Assembly (NCBI GenBank): GCA_030825745.1
Contig: JAPJPH010000075.1
Span: forward strand, 1 to 5,122
Direction: 5' to 3'
DNA: 5,122 nucleotides
Source: Anaerococcus sp.
GTDB lineage: Bacteria; Bacillota; Clostridia; Tissierellales; Peptoniphilaceae
Part shown: piece after piece, positions 1-5,122 of the stretch
Position numbering within the stretch: the first letter of the stretch is position 1
Layout: the number at the start of each line of letters is the position of its first letter
Position numbers and translations under genes: made by a program
The notes under the pieces: model-generated
The model's input: the letters and a program-made list of their open reading frames with translations, nothing else
What the model was told of the DNA's origin: nothing
Databases searched by the model: none

Positions 1-495
1 GGTATTATAAGATATAACTCAACTGATTTAGATAAGATTAATGAACAGAAATTTTTTAGAGATTATCTGGGATATTTGTTTCAAAATCTAGGGTTAATCG
101 AAAGTGCAAGTGTAGATTATAATTTAGACCTTGCCTTTGTAGGTAAGAAACTTAGTAAAAATGAAAAGCTTAGATTAAAGAAAGAAGCCTTAGATAAAGT
201 GAACTTATCACATATTAATCTTAATACAAAAGTTTATACCTTATCTGGAGGTGAGAGCCAAAGAGTGGCCCTATCTAAGCTTATCCTAAAAGACCCTCCA
301 ATAATTTTGGCTGATGAACCAACAGCATCTGTAGATCCTATGAATGCAGGGGAAATATTAAATATATTATTAGGAATGAAAAGAAAGGATAGAATAATTA
401 TAATTGCTACCCATAGTAAGGACATATGGCAGGCAACAGATGAAGTGATTTCTATAGATGAATTAAAACATACAGAAGAAAAGCAGTCGATTTGA
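1..495 (+). CDS. ABC transporter ATP-binding protein, bacteriocin-export (lactococcin 972-like) type, 5'-truncated
   Basis: This is the ATPase subunit of an ABC transporter, which powers a membrane permease by hydrolysing ATP at the cytoplasmic face. The frame is open from base 1 to TGA at 493-495, giving 164 visible residues. Roughly the first 45-50 residues, with the Walker A loop, lie outside the window. Visible motifs, in window numbering, are the Q-loop in YLFQN (Q28), the signature LSGGESQRVAL (81-91), Walker B IILADEPT with catalytic Glu106, the D-loop SVD (110-112) and the switch histidine in IIATHS (H138). The stretch after the Q-loop (LGLIESASVDYNLDLA) and the LSKNEK segment resemble the small ATPases of lactococcin-972-group bacteriocin exporters and related MacB/LolD-like proteins. 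The signature ends in Glu (LSGGE) rather than Gln, which is usual for this subgroup. A permease gene is expected upstream. A TTG at 76 could be read as a start, but conserved coding continues upstream of it. The ATPase call is firm; the bacteriocin substrate is inference. Confidence 0.9.
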   Translation, partial: GIIRYNSTDLDKINEQKFFRDYLGYLFQNLGLIESASVDYNLDLAFVGKKLSKNEKLRLKKEALDKVNLSHINLNTKVYTLSGGESQRVALSKLILKDPPIILADEPTASVDPMNAGEILNILLGMKRKDRIIIIATHSKDIWQATDEVISIDELKHTEEKQSI

Positions 496-559
496 AAAAT
501 AACTAAAAATAAAGCTTCATAACTTATAAAAAGTGTATTTTAAAAATAGACAAACTAAT

Positions 560-597
560 AGAGTACTAGGTTGATTTTTAACCTAGTACTCTTTTTT
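560..597 (+). terminator. Intrinsic terminator after the ABC ATPase gene
   Basis: A perfect 13-bp inverted repeat (AGAGTACTAGGTT at 560-572, AACCTAGTACTCT at 580-592) encloses a 7-base loop and runs straight into six T residues (592-597). It lies 64 bases after the ATPase stop codon. Read on the minus strand the same stem is followed only by a weak mixed T stretch, so it may also help end the converging fprA transcript, but it is clearly better oriented for the + strand. Confidence 0.88.
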
Positions 598-635
598 ATA
601 AAATTAGTAGATTTATCCTAAATCTAATCTAATGC

Positions 636-1853
636 TTATATTTCTGTTTTTTCAACATCTTCTGCTATTGCCTTAGCTAGTGCTTTTAGCTCTTCTACTT
701 GAGGATCTTTTACAGAAGAATTTACTTTAACGTCTTCACCAACGTAGGTTAGTTTTGAGTTTTCTAATATTTCTTTTGAGATTTTTAATGAATTTCCACC
801 CCATGACCAGTTATTTATAAATGATACTGATCTATTTTGGTATCCTGTTCCAACCAATTCTTTTAGGAAGGCTTCCATTTTATAGTAAAGTCCTGAGTTA
901 TAGTTGATAGGTGCAAATACTGAATGAGAGTATCTGTGACAATCAGCTATTGGATAGGATGGATCCCAATCTGATACATCATAGATAGCTATATCTTTTA
1001 CTCCATAATCTGATAGGTACTTTGCAAGGATATCACAGGCTTCTTCTGTATCACCATACATAGAGGAATATACTATAGCCACACCCTTTACTTCTGGAGT
1101 AAAGGTAGACCATCTATTGTATTTTTCTAAAATAAAGTCTATAGATTCTTTGTCAGTATATACAGGACCATGTAGGGCTAGGATTGTATTAATTGGTAGT
1201 CCCTCAACTTTTTTAAATAGGTTTTGTACCATATTTCCAAACTTTCCTACTATATTTATATAATATCTTCTAGCTTGGTCTAACCAATCTCCCTTATGGA
1301 TAACATCTTTGGCTTCTATAGGACCTGAAATAGCATTAAATGATCCAAAAGCATCAGCAGAGAATAAGATTCCCTCATTTACTTCATAGCTCATCATAAC
1401 TTCTGGCCAGTGAACCATTGGTGCAAAGACAAATTTAAATTCTCTCTTACCAATATTTAGAGTATCTCCATCTTTTACTTCTAGATATCTATCTTTAAAT
1501 TCATCATTATAAAATTGTTCATAGAATTTAAATGTTTTAGCATTTCCTACAAACTTTGCATTTGGATATTTTCTTAAAACGAAATCTATATTTCTACAAT
1601 GATCTGGTTCCATATGCTCAATTACAACATAGTCAAGATCTTCTCCATCTAGGGCAGCTTCTATATTTTCAAGATACTCTCTAGCAAAGCCACTTTCTAC
1701 AGAGTCAAATAATACGTTTTGTTCATCTTTCACTACATAAGCGTTGTAACTAACACCCTTATCTAGGTCAAACATATTTTCAAATCTTTTTAGTCTTCTA
1801 TCATTAACTCCAACATAATATATATTTTCTACTACTTCTCTAATATTATTCAT
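636..1853 (-). CDS. fprA: Flavodiiron protein (A-type flavoprotein, O2/NO reductase)
   Basis: This 405-residue protein is a complete flavodiiron protein: a soluble enzyme that reduces O2 to water (or NO to N2O) in anaerobes, usually taking electrons from rubredoxin or another carrier. The N-terminal metallo-beta-lactamase-like domain (about 1-250) carries the di-iron ligands H80, E82, D84 and H85 (in EHMEPDHC), H148 (MVHWPE), D167 (SADAFG) and H228 (ALHGPVY), a spacing that matches the classical family pattern. The C-terminal flavodoxin domain (about 254-395) shows the FMN phosphate loop SSMYGDT (263-269) and a WSWGGNS segment (349-355) near the flavin. There is no C-terminal rubredoxin or flavin-reductase extension, so this is the simplest class, and its electron donor is not encoded here. 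The start is supported by AAAGGAG (complement of 1859-1865) five bases upstream of ATG. It is divergent from the acyl-CoA dehydrogenase gene and convergent with the ABC gene. In clostridia such genes are often oxygen/peroxide-responsive through PerR. O2 versus NO preference cannot be read from the sequence. Confidence 0.96.
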   Translation of the reverse strand: MNNIREVVENIYYVGVNDRRLKRFENMFDLDKGVSYNAYVVKDEQNVLFDSVESGFAREYLENIEAALDGEDLDYVVIEHMEPDHCRNIDFVLRKYPNAKFVGNAKTFKFYEQFYNDEFKDRYLEVKDGDTLNIGKREFKFVFAPMVHWPEVMMSYEVNEGILFSADAFGSFNAISGPIEAKDVIHKGDWLDQARRYYINIVGKFGNMVQNLFKKVEGLPINTILALHGPVYTDKESIDFILEKYNRWSTFTPEVKGVAIVYSSMYGDTEEACDILAKYLSDYGVKDIAIYDVSDWDPSYPIADCHRYSHSVFAPINYNSGLYYKMEAFLKELVGTGYQNRSVSFINNWSWGGNSLKISKEILENSKLTYVGEDVKVNSSVKDPQVEELKALAKAIAEDVEKTEI

Positions 1854-1887
1854 TTAATCTCCTTTAGTCTATAAACTACGTGTTACC

Positions 1888-1916
1888 ATTATACCTTATT
1901 TTATTTAAAGATAAAC
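1888..1916 (-). promoter_or_regulatory. Probable fprA promoter
   Basis: On the minus strand a perfect TATAAT -10 box (complement of 1888-1893), preceded by GG, lies about 35 bases upstream of the fprA start codon. At the expected 16-18 base distance there is only a poor -35 match (TTTATC or GTTTAT, complement of about 1910-1916). A weak -35 with a perfect -10 is compatible with an activated or tightly regulated promoter. The predicted transcript start is near 1880, giving a leader of about 27 bases that contains the Shine-Dalgarno site. Confidence 0.5.
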
Positions 1917-1927
1917 ATTATAAAATA

Positions 1928-1979
1928 AAGCAAAAGGTATTAAAGATTATCATTATTTTTATACCCTTTTAAATTGCTT
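1928..1979. repeat. Interrupted inverted repeat in the fprA/dehydrogenase control region
   Basis: AAGCAAAAGGTAT (1928-1940) is mirrored by ATACCC, TTTT and TTGCTT on the other side (1961-1979). The central gap is 20 bases, and the right arm carries a few extra bases (one extra C, plus an AAA interruption before TTGCTT). The repeat lies between the two divergent promoters: its left arm is about 35 bases behind the fprA -10 box and its right end reaches the dehydrogenase -35 region. A shared operator is plausible but unproven. Background AT-richness makes partial dyads common, although the GC-containing parts (AGC, GG) make this one better than most. Confidence 0.4.
1938..1957 (-). promoter_or_regulatory. 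Possible Fur/PerR-family operator
   Basis: The minus strand reads TGATAATcTTTAATA (complement of 1938-1952). This matches the 7-1-7 Fur-type consensus TGATAAT-N-ATTATCA at 11 of 14 positions, with a perfect first half-site. Extended to 19 bases (complement of 1939-1957) it matches the classical Fur box at 15 of 19 by my count. It sits inside the inverted repeat, between the two divergent promoters. Clostridial flavodiiron genes are known PerR-type targets, which makes a Fur-family site reasonable. The strong AT bias means a chance match cannot be excluded. Confidence 0.35.
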
Positions 1980-2006
1980 GTTATATTTTTTTATTTTGGG
2001 TATAGA
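1978..2006 (+). promoter_or_regulatory. Probable promoter of the acyl-CoA dehydrogenase-ETF fusion gene
   Basis: TTGTTA (1978-1983, 4 of 6 to the -35 consensus) is separated by exactly 17 bases from TATAGA (2001-2006, 4 of 6 to the -10 consensus). The predicted start is near 2013 and would give a leader of about 44 bases ending in the AAAGGAG site at 2045-2051. An alternative -10, TATAAG at 2007-2012, has no acceptable -35 partner. The -35 box overlaps the right end of the inverted repeat, so a protein bound there could block the polymerase. Confidence 0.45.
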
Positions 2007-2056
2007 TATAAGAGTGACTAATTTAGTTCGATGATTAATTTAATAAAGGAGATTTA

Positions 2057-3739
2057 ATGACTTATAATTTAGCGAAAGATTTAGAAGAATTTAGACAAAC
2101 TGTTAGGGACTTTGCTGAAAATAAGGTAAAACCTATTGCTTTTCATTTAGATCAAACCAAGGAATTTCCACAAGAAATAGTTGATGAAATGGGTAAGATG
2201 GGCCTTATGGGAATACCTTTCCCAGAAGAATACGGTGGTGCAGGACTTACCAATGAACACTATGCTATAGCTGTTGAAGAGCTATCCAGGGTAGATGGAG
2301 GAGTTGGTGTTATTTGCTCAGCTCATACTTCTTTAGGTACTTGGGGCATAAATGAATTTGGTACAGAAGAACAAAAGAAAAAATACCTAACTCCATTAGC
2401 CAAGGGAGAAGTTATAGGTGGGTTTGGACTAACTGAAGAAAATGCAGGATCAGATTCAGCTGGAACTGAAACTACTGCAGTTTTAAAGGGAGATCATTAT
2501 GTATTAAATGGTAAGAAAATATTTATTACAAATGCTCCAAAAGCTCAAACTTACCTAGTTACTGCTGTAACAGAACCTGGCAAGGGAAATCATGGTATAT
2601 CAATGTTTATAGTTGATAAAGATTTTGAAGGATTCACCTTCTCAGAACCATATGACAAACTTGGTATTAGATCATCAATAACAGCAGAATTACATTTTAA
2701 AGATGTAAAAGTTCCAAAAGAAAATCTTCTAGGTGAAGAGGGTAAGGGCTTTAAATATGCCATGATGATCTTAGATGGTGGTAGAATTGGTATAGCTTCA
2801 CAAGCTCTAGGTATAGCTCAAGGAGCTTATGAATCAGCTAGAGAATATTCTCTAGGTAGAATTCAATTTGGTAAGGCAGTTGGAAGAATGCAACATAACT
2901 CATTTATTCTAGCAGATATGGCAACAAAGTTAAAGGCAGCTAGACTATTAATATATGATGCAGCCAAGAAAAAAGACCAACACGTTAAATATGGTATGGA
3001 TGCAGCTATGGCTAAACTATACGCATCAGATCTTGCAGAAGAAATCACAAGTAAGGCCCTACAATTATATGGTGGTTCAGGATTTATAAAGGGAGTTGAT
3101 GTAGAAAGATTCTATAGAGACTCAAAGATCACTCAAATATATGAAGGAACTAACGAAATCATGAGATTAGTTATCTCAGGTTATATCCTACCACGTGAGA
3201 AAAAAGAAAAAGATGATAATAAGGCTAAGGCTAAAAAATCTGTAGTAGGTGAGAGAAAAAAACAAATCTTTACAGGTGATGCCAAAGAATCTGCTAAAAA
3301 ATTAGTTGAAAAATTAAAAGAAGAAGGCTACAGCTTTGATAAAAAAGATGTAGATAAAGATACTGCTTTTGATCAAATAGATAGGGTTGTAACAGCTGGT
3401 ATGGGTATTGGAGAGAAGGGCAATCTTTCATTAATAGAAGATTTAGCCAAAGAAACTGGAGCTGCCCTAGCTGCTTCTAGACCAGTATCAGAAGTTAAAC
3501 ACTACCTACCATTAAATAGATATATCGGACTATCAGGACAAAAATTTGCTGGAGATTTATATATAGCAGTAGGAGTTTCAGGTGCAGTTCAACACCTTCT
3601 AGGAATTCCTGCAGTTAAAACTATAGTTGCCATAAACAATGATGAATCAGCACCATTTTTTGAAAACTGCGACTATGGTATAGTAGGAGACTTCCACGAA
3701 GTAATACCTGCTTTAATAGAAGAAATCAAAAACGCATAA
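2057..3739 (+). CDS. Acyl-CoA dehydrogenase fused to the ETF alpha FAD-binding domain
   Basis: The product (560 residues) joins two electron-transfer partners. Residues 1-380 are a full Bcd/SCAD-type acyl-CoA dehydrogenase: the helical N-domain, the beta-domain with signature GLTEENAGSD (124-133), and the C-domain with SLGRIQFGK (265-273), QLYGGSGF (336-343) and IYEGTNE, where Glu363 is the expected catalytic base. Residues 380-405 are a Lys-rich charged linker. Residues about 440-560 match the C-terminal FAD domain of ETF alpha: ASRP with Arg475, GLSGQ (491-495), GVSGAVQH (506-513), AINND (525-529) and DYGIVGD (539-545). The N-terminal ETF alpha domain is absent, so this is not a whole ETF fused on. 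Cysteines occur only at 87 and 538, which rules out an inserted rubredoxin. The likely reaction is interconversion of a short-chain acyl-CoA and enoyl-CoA (crotonyl/butyryl-CoA in fermentation), with the extra FAD passing electrons. The substrate is inferred. AAAGGAG at 2045-2051 fixes the start. The gene appears monocistronic; no etfA or etfB lies nearby. Confidence 0.94.
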   Translation: MTYNLAKDLEEFRQTVRDFAENKVKPIAFHLDQTKEFPQEIVDEMGKMGLMGIPFPEEYGGAGLTNEHYAIAVEELSRVDGGVGVICSAHTSLGTWGINEFGTEEQKKKYLTPLAKGEVIGGFGLTEENAGSDSAGTETTAVLKGDHYVLNGKKIFITNAPKAQTYLVTAVTEPGKGNHGISMFIVDKDFEGFTFSEPYDKLGIRSSITAELHFKDVKVPKENLLGEEGKGFKYAMMILDGGRIGIASQALGIAQGAYESAREYSLGRIQFGKAVGRMQHNSFILADMATKLKAARLLIYDAAKKKDQHVKYGMDAAMAKLYASDLAEEITSKALQLYGGSGFIKGVDVERFYRDSKITQIYEGTNEIMRLVISGYILPREKKEKDDNKAKAKKSVVGERKKQIFTGDAKESAKKLVEKLKEEGYSFDKKDVDKDTAFDQIDRVVTAGMGIGEKGNLSLIEDLAKETGAALAASRPVSEVKHYLPLNRYIGLSGQKFAGDLYIAVGVSGAVQHLLGIPAVKTIVAINNDESAPFFENCDYGIVGDFHEVIPALIEEIKNA

Positions 3740-3751
3740 AACATTAATTAA

Positions 3752-3788
3752 AAAATCCTATTTAGGTAAGATGCCTAAATAGCATTTT
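3752..3788. terminator. Bidirectional hairpin terminator between converging genes
   Basis: CTATTTAGG (3758-3766) and CCTAAATAG (3774-3782) form a perfect 9-bp stem around a 7-base loop. Beyond one C-C mismatch five more A-T pairs extend it (3752-3756 with 3784-3788). On the + strand it is followed by four T residues and lies about 12 bases after the dehydrogenase stop. On the minus strand the exit side reads GATTTTTTAATT, a better U-tract, so it can also end the deoxyribosyltransferase transcript after a roughly 100-base 3' tail. The stem is low in GC, so efficiency is uncertain. Confidence 0.65.
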
Positions 3789-3884
3789 AAATATGAGTAA
3801 AATTATCTTATGCCATAACTACTTTTACTTTAAAAGAAAATACCTAGTACTTTAAGTTATTTTGACATGATAAATTTTATTTGT

Positions 3885-4397
3885 TTATTTATTTTCTTTT
3901 ATATATTTAACTACATCTGCTATAAGATCTTCTTTATTTCTATAAATTCTAGGTTTATCGAAAATATTTCCATCCCTATCAGCGTATGAAAGGCCAGTAA
4001 CAAGCTTATTAATATATAAAAAGTCATTTTGGAAGATATCATCTCCTAGGGCATTTAATTTATCTGCTTTATCATTGCCACCTAATCTGATATCTGTATA
4101 AAGTTGAAATATTGGTATATTTCTTTCAAAAGCTATACCCATTTCACTAGCTAGACCTAAATCCTTGGTATCCATAAGACCTATTAGAATATCTGAGTTT
4201 TTAAGTCTTTCATAATCAGCCATAAGGATTTGATAGCCTGCTGCAAAACCTGCTGATTTATCATTTATCTCTAAATTTTCTGCTGGATTATATATTTCTA
4301 CATCCTCTTTTAATTGATCTTTTAAAGCATCTTGGATCATTTTTGCTTGAATTCGAGTCCCTTCAATAAATAAATCACAGCCTAAATAAATTTTCAT
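3885..4397 (-). CDS. Nucleoside 2-deoxyribosyltransferase-family protein
   Basis: This 170-residue cytoplasmic protein belongs to the nucleoside 2-deoxyribosyltransferase family, whose classical members exchange bases on deoxyribonucleosides through a covalent deoxyribosyl-glutamate intermediate; other members are simple nucleoside or nucleotide hydrolases. Visible features are the N-terminal strand MKIYLGCDLF with the nucleotide-site turn, the ADYERLKNSDILIGLMD segment carrying Asp61 and Asp69, the GLASEMGIAFE block in which Glu85 is the predicted nucleophile, and the LYTDIR segment (99-104), a typical substrate-loop sequence. The length fits the family. The start is supported by GGGAGGT (complement of 4401-4407), with a tight spacing of about four bases to ATG. 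The gene is divergent from the NAD synthetase-like gene and convergent with the dehydrogenase. Salvage of deoxynucleosides or cleavage of modified nucleotides are both possible; family assignment is good, the exact reaction is not determinable. Confidence 0.82.
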   Translation of the reverse strand: MKIYLGCDLFIEGTRIQAKMIQDALKDQLKEDVEIYNPAENLEINDKSAGFAAGYQILMADYERLKNSDILIGLMDTKDLGLASEMGIAFERNIPIFQLYTDIRLGGNDKADKLNALGDDIFQNDFLYINKLVTGLSYADRDGNIFDKPRIYRNKEDLIADVVKYIKENK

Positions 4398-4424
4398 AAA
4401 ACCTCCCTTTATTTTCTTTCTTTT

Positions 4425-4452
4425 ATTATATCAAATAAAAAAATTTACTAAA
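4425..4452 (-). promoter_or_regulatory. Probable promoter of the deoxyribosyltransferase-family gene
   Basis: A perfect TATAAT box on the minus strand (complement of 4425-4430) lies 27 bases upstream of the start codon. A poor -35 (TTTAGT, complement of 4447-4452) stands 16 bases behind it and overlaps the -35 box of the divergent promoter. The predicted leader is about 20 bases long and contains the GGGAGGT ribosome site. Confidence 0.45.
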
Positions 4453-4472
4453 GGGTAAAGATTCAATATAAT
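4444..4472 (+). promoter_or_regulatory. Probable promoter of the NAD synthetase-like gene
   Basis: TTTACT (4444-4449, 4 of 6 to consensus) and a perfect TATAAT (4467-4472) are separated by the ideal 17 bases. Transcription should start near 4479, so the ribosome site AGAGG (4479-4483) would sit at the very 5' end of a roughly 10-base leader. That leaves no room for a riboswitch or leader-based control; any regulation would have to be at the promoter itself. Confidence 0.55.
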
Positions 4473-4488
4473 AGTAAAAGAGGTAATT

Positions 4489-5122
4489 ATGATTAAAAAT
4501 ATAAAAATAAAGTCTGTCTCCTTTGATTTAAGACTAGGAGATATAGAAACTAACTTAAAAAGTATAAAAGAAGAAATAAAATTAGCAGAAGATGAAAAAG
4601 TTAATATCCTAAGTTTTGGGGAAAATTCTCTAACTGGATCGTCTCTATATGATGCATTTTTAGAAGGGGCCTTTAAAAAAGCTTGTACAGATTGTTTAAA
4701 TGAGTTGATTAATTATAGCAAAGACTTTGATCTTTTAATATCAATTAGCCTACCTATTTATAATGAAGATAGGATATACCTATGCAATCTTTTAATTAAA
4801 ACTGGCCAGATTCTTTCTGTTGTAAAAAAGGATAATTTAAAATTACAAGAAAGAGGAGTTTTCACAAGCGATGACTTTGAATATGTTTTGATAAATGACA
4901 TAGCCTATGATATAGATCCCAAGCAGGTTTTATCAATCAGTGGGGTAAGGATAGGAGTTAGTATAGGAGAAGATGAAAAAAGTAAGGCTGCTAAAAGTCT
5001 AGCCCTTAAAGAAGCATCATCTCAAATAATTATTAACCCAAATGCTTATGAGGACTATGTTTTAGAAGGAAAAAGTCTATTAAATGATATAAGATATTTA
5101 TCAAAAGAGCAAATATATATAT
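4489..5122 (+). CDS. nadE: Glutamine-dependent NAD+ synthetase, N-terminal glutaminase domain lacking the catalytic Cys (3'-truncated)
   Basis: The frame opens at ATG 4489, five bases after AGAGG, and runs uninterrupted off the window (211 codons). It matches the N-terminal nitrilase-fold glutaminase domain of NadE, the enzyme that amidates nicotinate adenine dinucleotide to NAD+ in the last step of NAD synthesis. Aligned landmarks are ILSFGENSLTGSSLYDAF (40-57) for the usual LVFPELSLTGY..GDLF, LPIYNEDRIYLCNLLI (88-103) for LP....LYNCA.VI, GQILSVVKK (106-114) for G.ILGVVPK, and SQIIINPNAYED (178-189) for the AEIIVNLSASNE region. Glu45 and Lys114 occupy catalytic positions with the same 69-residue spacing as E52/K121 of the Mycobacterium tuberculosis enzyme. 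The nucleophile block EICEDLW is replaced by SIGEDEK: Gly160 (GGA, 4966-4968) stands where Cys belongs. The block after Lys114 is also degenerate and shorter. The domain is probably unable to hydrolyse glutamine. The synthetase domain would lie beyond the window; a stand-alone nitrilase-fold protein is the main alternative. Confidence 0.7.
   Translation, partial: MIKNIKIKSVSFDLRLGDIETNLKSIKEEIKLAEDEKVNILSFGENSLTGSSLYDAFLEGAFKKACTDCLNELINYSKDFDLLISISLPIYNEDRIYLCNLLIKTGQILSVVKKDNLKLQERGVFTSDDFEYVLINDIAYDIDPKQVLSISGVRIGVSIGEDEKSKAAKSLALKEASSQIIINPNAYEDYVLEGKSLLNDIRYLSKEQIYI

Noticed and set aside
234..425. Minus-strand open frame of 63 codons
   Set aside because: It lies opposite the conserved signature and Walker B part of the ABC ATPase and has no recognisable family or ribosome site.
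76..495. Reading the ABC ATPase as a complete 139-residue protein starting at TTG 76
   Set aside because: The same frame is open back to base 1, the upstream residues continue the family alignment before the Q-loop, and no ribosome site precedes the TTG; the gene is cut by the window edge.
1978..1996. Possible Rex (NADH-sensing) operator starting TTGTTA
   Set aside because: Only one half-site is present; no TTAACAA-like second half follows at the right spacing. The hexamer is better explained as a -35 box.
2863..3048. Minus-strand open frame of 61 codons
   Set aside because: It lies wholly opposite the conserved C-terminal domain of the acyl-CoA dehydrogenase; its hydrophobic look is a by-product of the complementary strand.
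2057..3739. Rubredoxin module inside the dehydrogenase-ETF fusion
   Set aside because: The protein has only two cysteines (87 and 538), far apart, so no iron-binding CxxC pairs exist.
3798..3827. GTAAAATTAT ... ATAA ... TTTTAC hairpin-like sequence
   Set aside because: The stem is almost pure A-T with an asymmetric bulge and no T-tract in a useful position; it is likely chance in AT-rich DNA.
3842..3851. Ten-base repeat ACCTAGTACT shared with the terminator stem at 581-590
   Set aside because: Several repeated 10-mers are expected by chance in 5 kb, more so at this AT content, and the second copy has no partner arm.

Overview
The window is strongly AT-rich. It uses AGA and ATA codons freely, has strong AAAGGAG-type Shine-Dalgarno sites, and contains short intergenic gaps with TATAAT-like boxes. 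Together with a flavodiiron protein and a Bcd-type acyl-CoA dehydrogenase, this points to a low-GC, anaerobic, probably butyrate- or amino-acid-fermenting Firmicute. A Tissierellia/Clostridia anaerobic coccus such as the Anaerococcus or Peptoniphilus group is my guess; the assignment is inferred from style and gene content, not from a marker gene.

Layout. (1) Bases 1-495, + strand: the 3' part of an ABC-transporter ATPase resembling the lactococcin-972-type bacteriocin exporters, closed by a strong intrinsic terminator (560-597). (2) Bases 636-1853, - strand: a complete flavodiiron protein (FprA), an oxygen/NO-reducing flavoprotein with all di-iron ligands. (3) Bases 1854-2056: a 203-base divergent control region with a promoter for each side, a long inverted repeat and a Fur/PerR-like box. 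(4) Bases 2057-3739, + strand: an acyl-CoA dehydrogenase fused through a lysine-rich linker to the C-terminal FAD-binding domain of ETF alpha, followed by a hairpin that can serve as terminator for both converging genes. (5) Bases 3885-4397, - strand: a nucleoside 2-deoxyribosyltransferase-family protein. (6) Bases 4398-4488: a compact divergent promoter region. (7) Bases 4489-5122, + strand: the start of a gene, open at the window edge, whose product matches the N-terminal glutaminase (nitrilase-fold) domain of glutamine-dependent NAD+ synthetase but has glycine where the catalytic cysteine should be.

How they fit together. FprA and the acyl-CoA dehydrogenase are divergent flavoenzymes and could be co-regulated from one control region, which would make sense if oxygen-sensitive flavin chemistry is coupled to oxygen removal. 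The NAD synthetase-like gene and the deoxyribosyltransferase share a 91-base divergent promoter region and both touch nucleotide/cofactor metabolism. These functional links are inferences from arrangement. The two most interesting points are the dehydrogenase-ETF alpha fusion and the apparently inactivated glutaminase domain. No RNA genes, CRISPR arrays, insertion sequences or prophage genes were seen, and no gene-free stretch exceeds about 200 bases.
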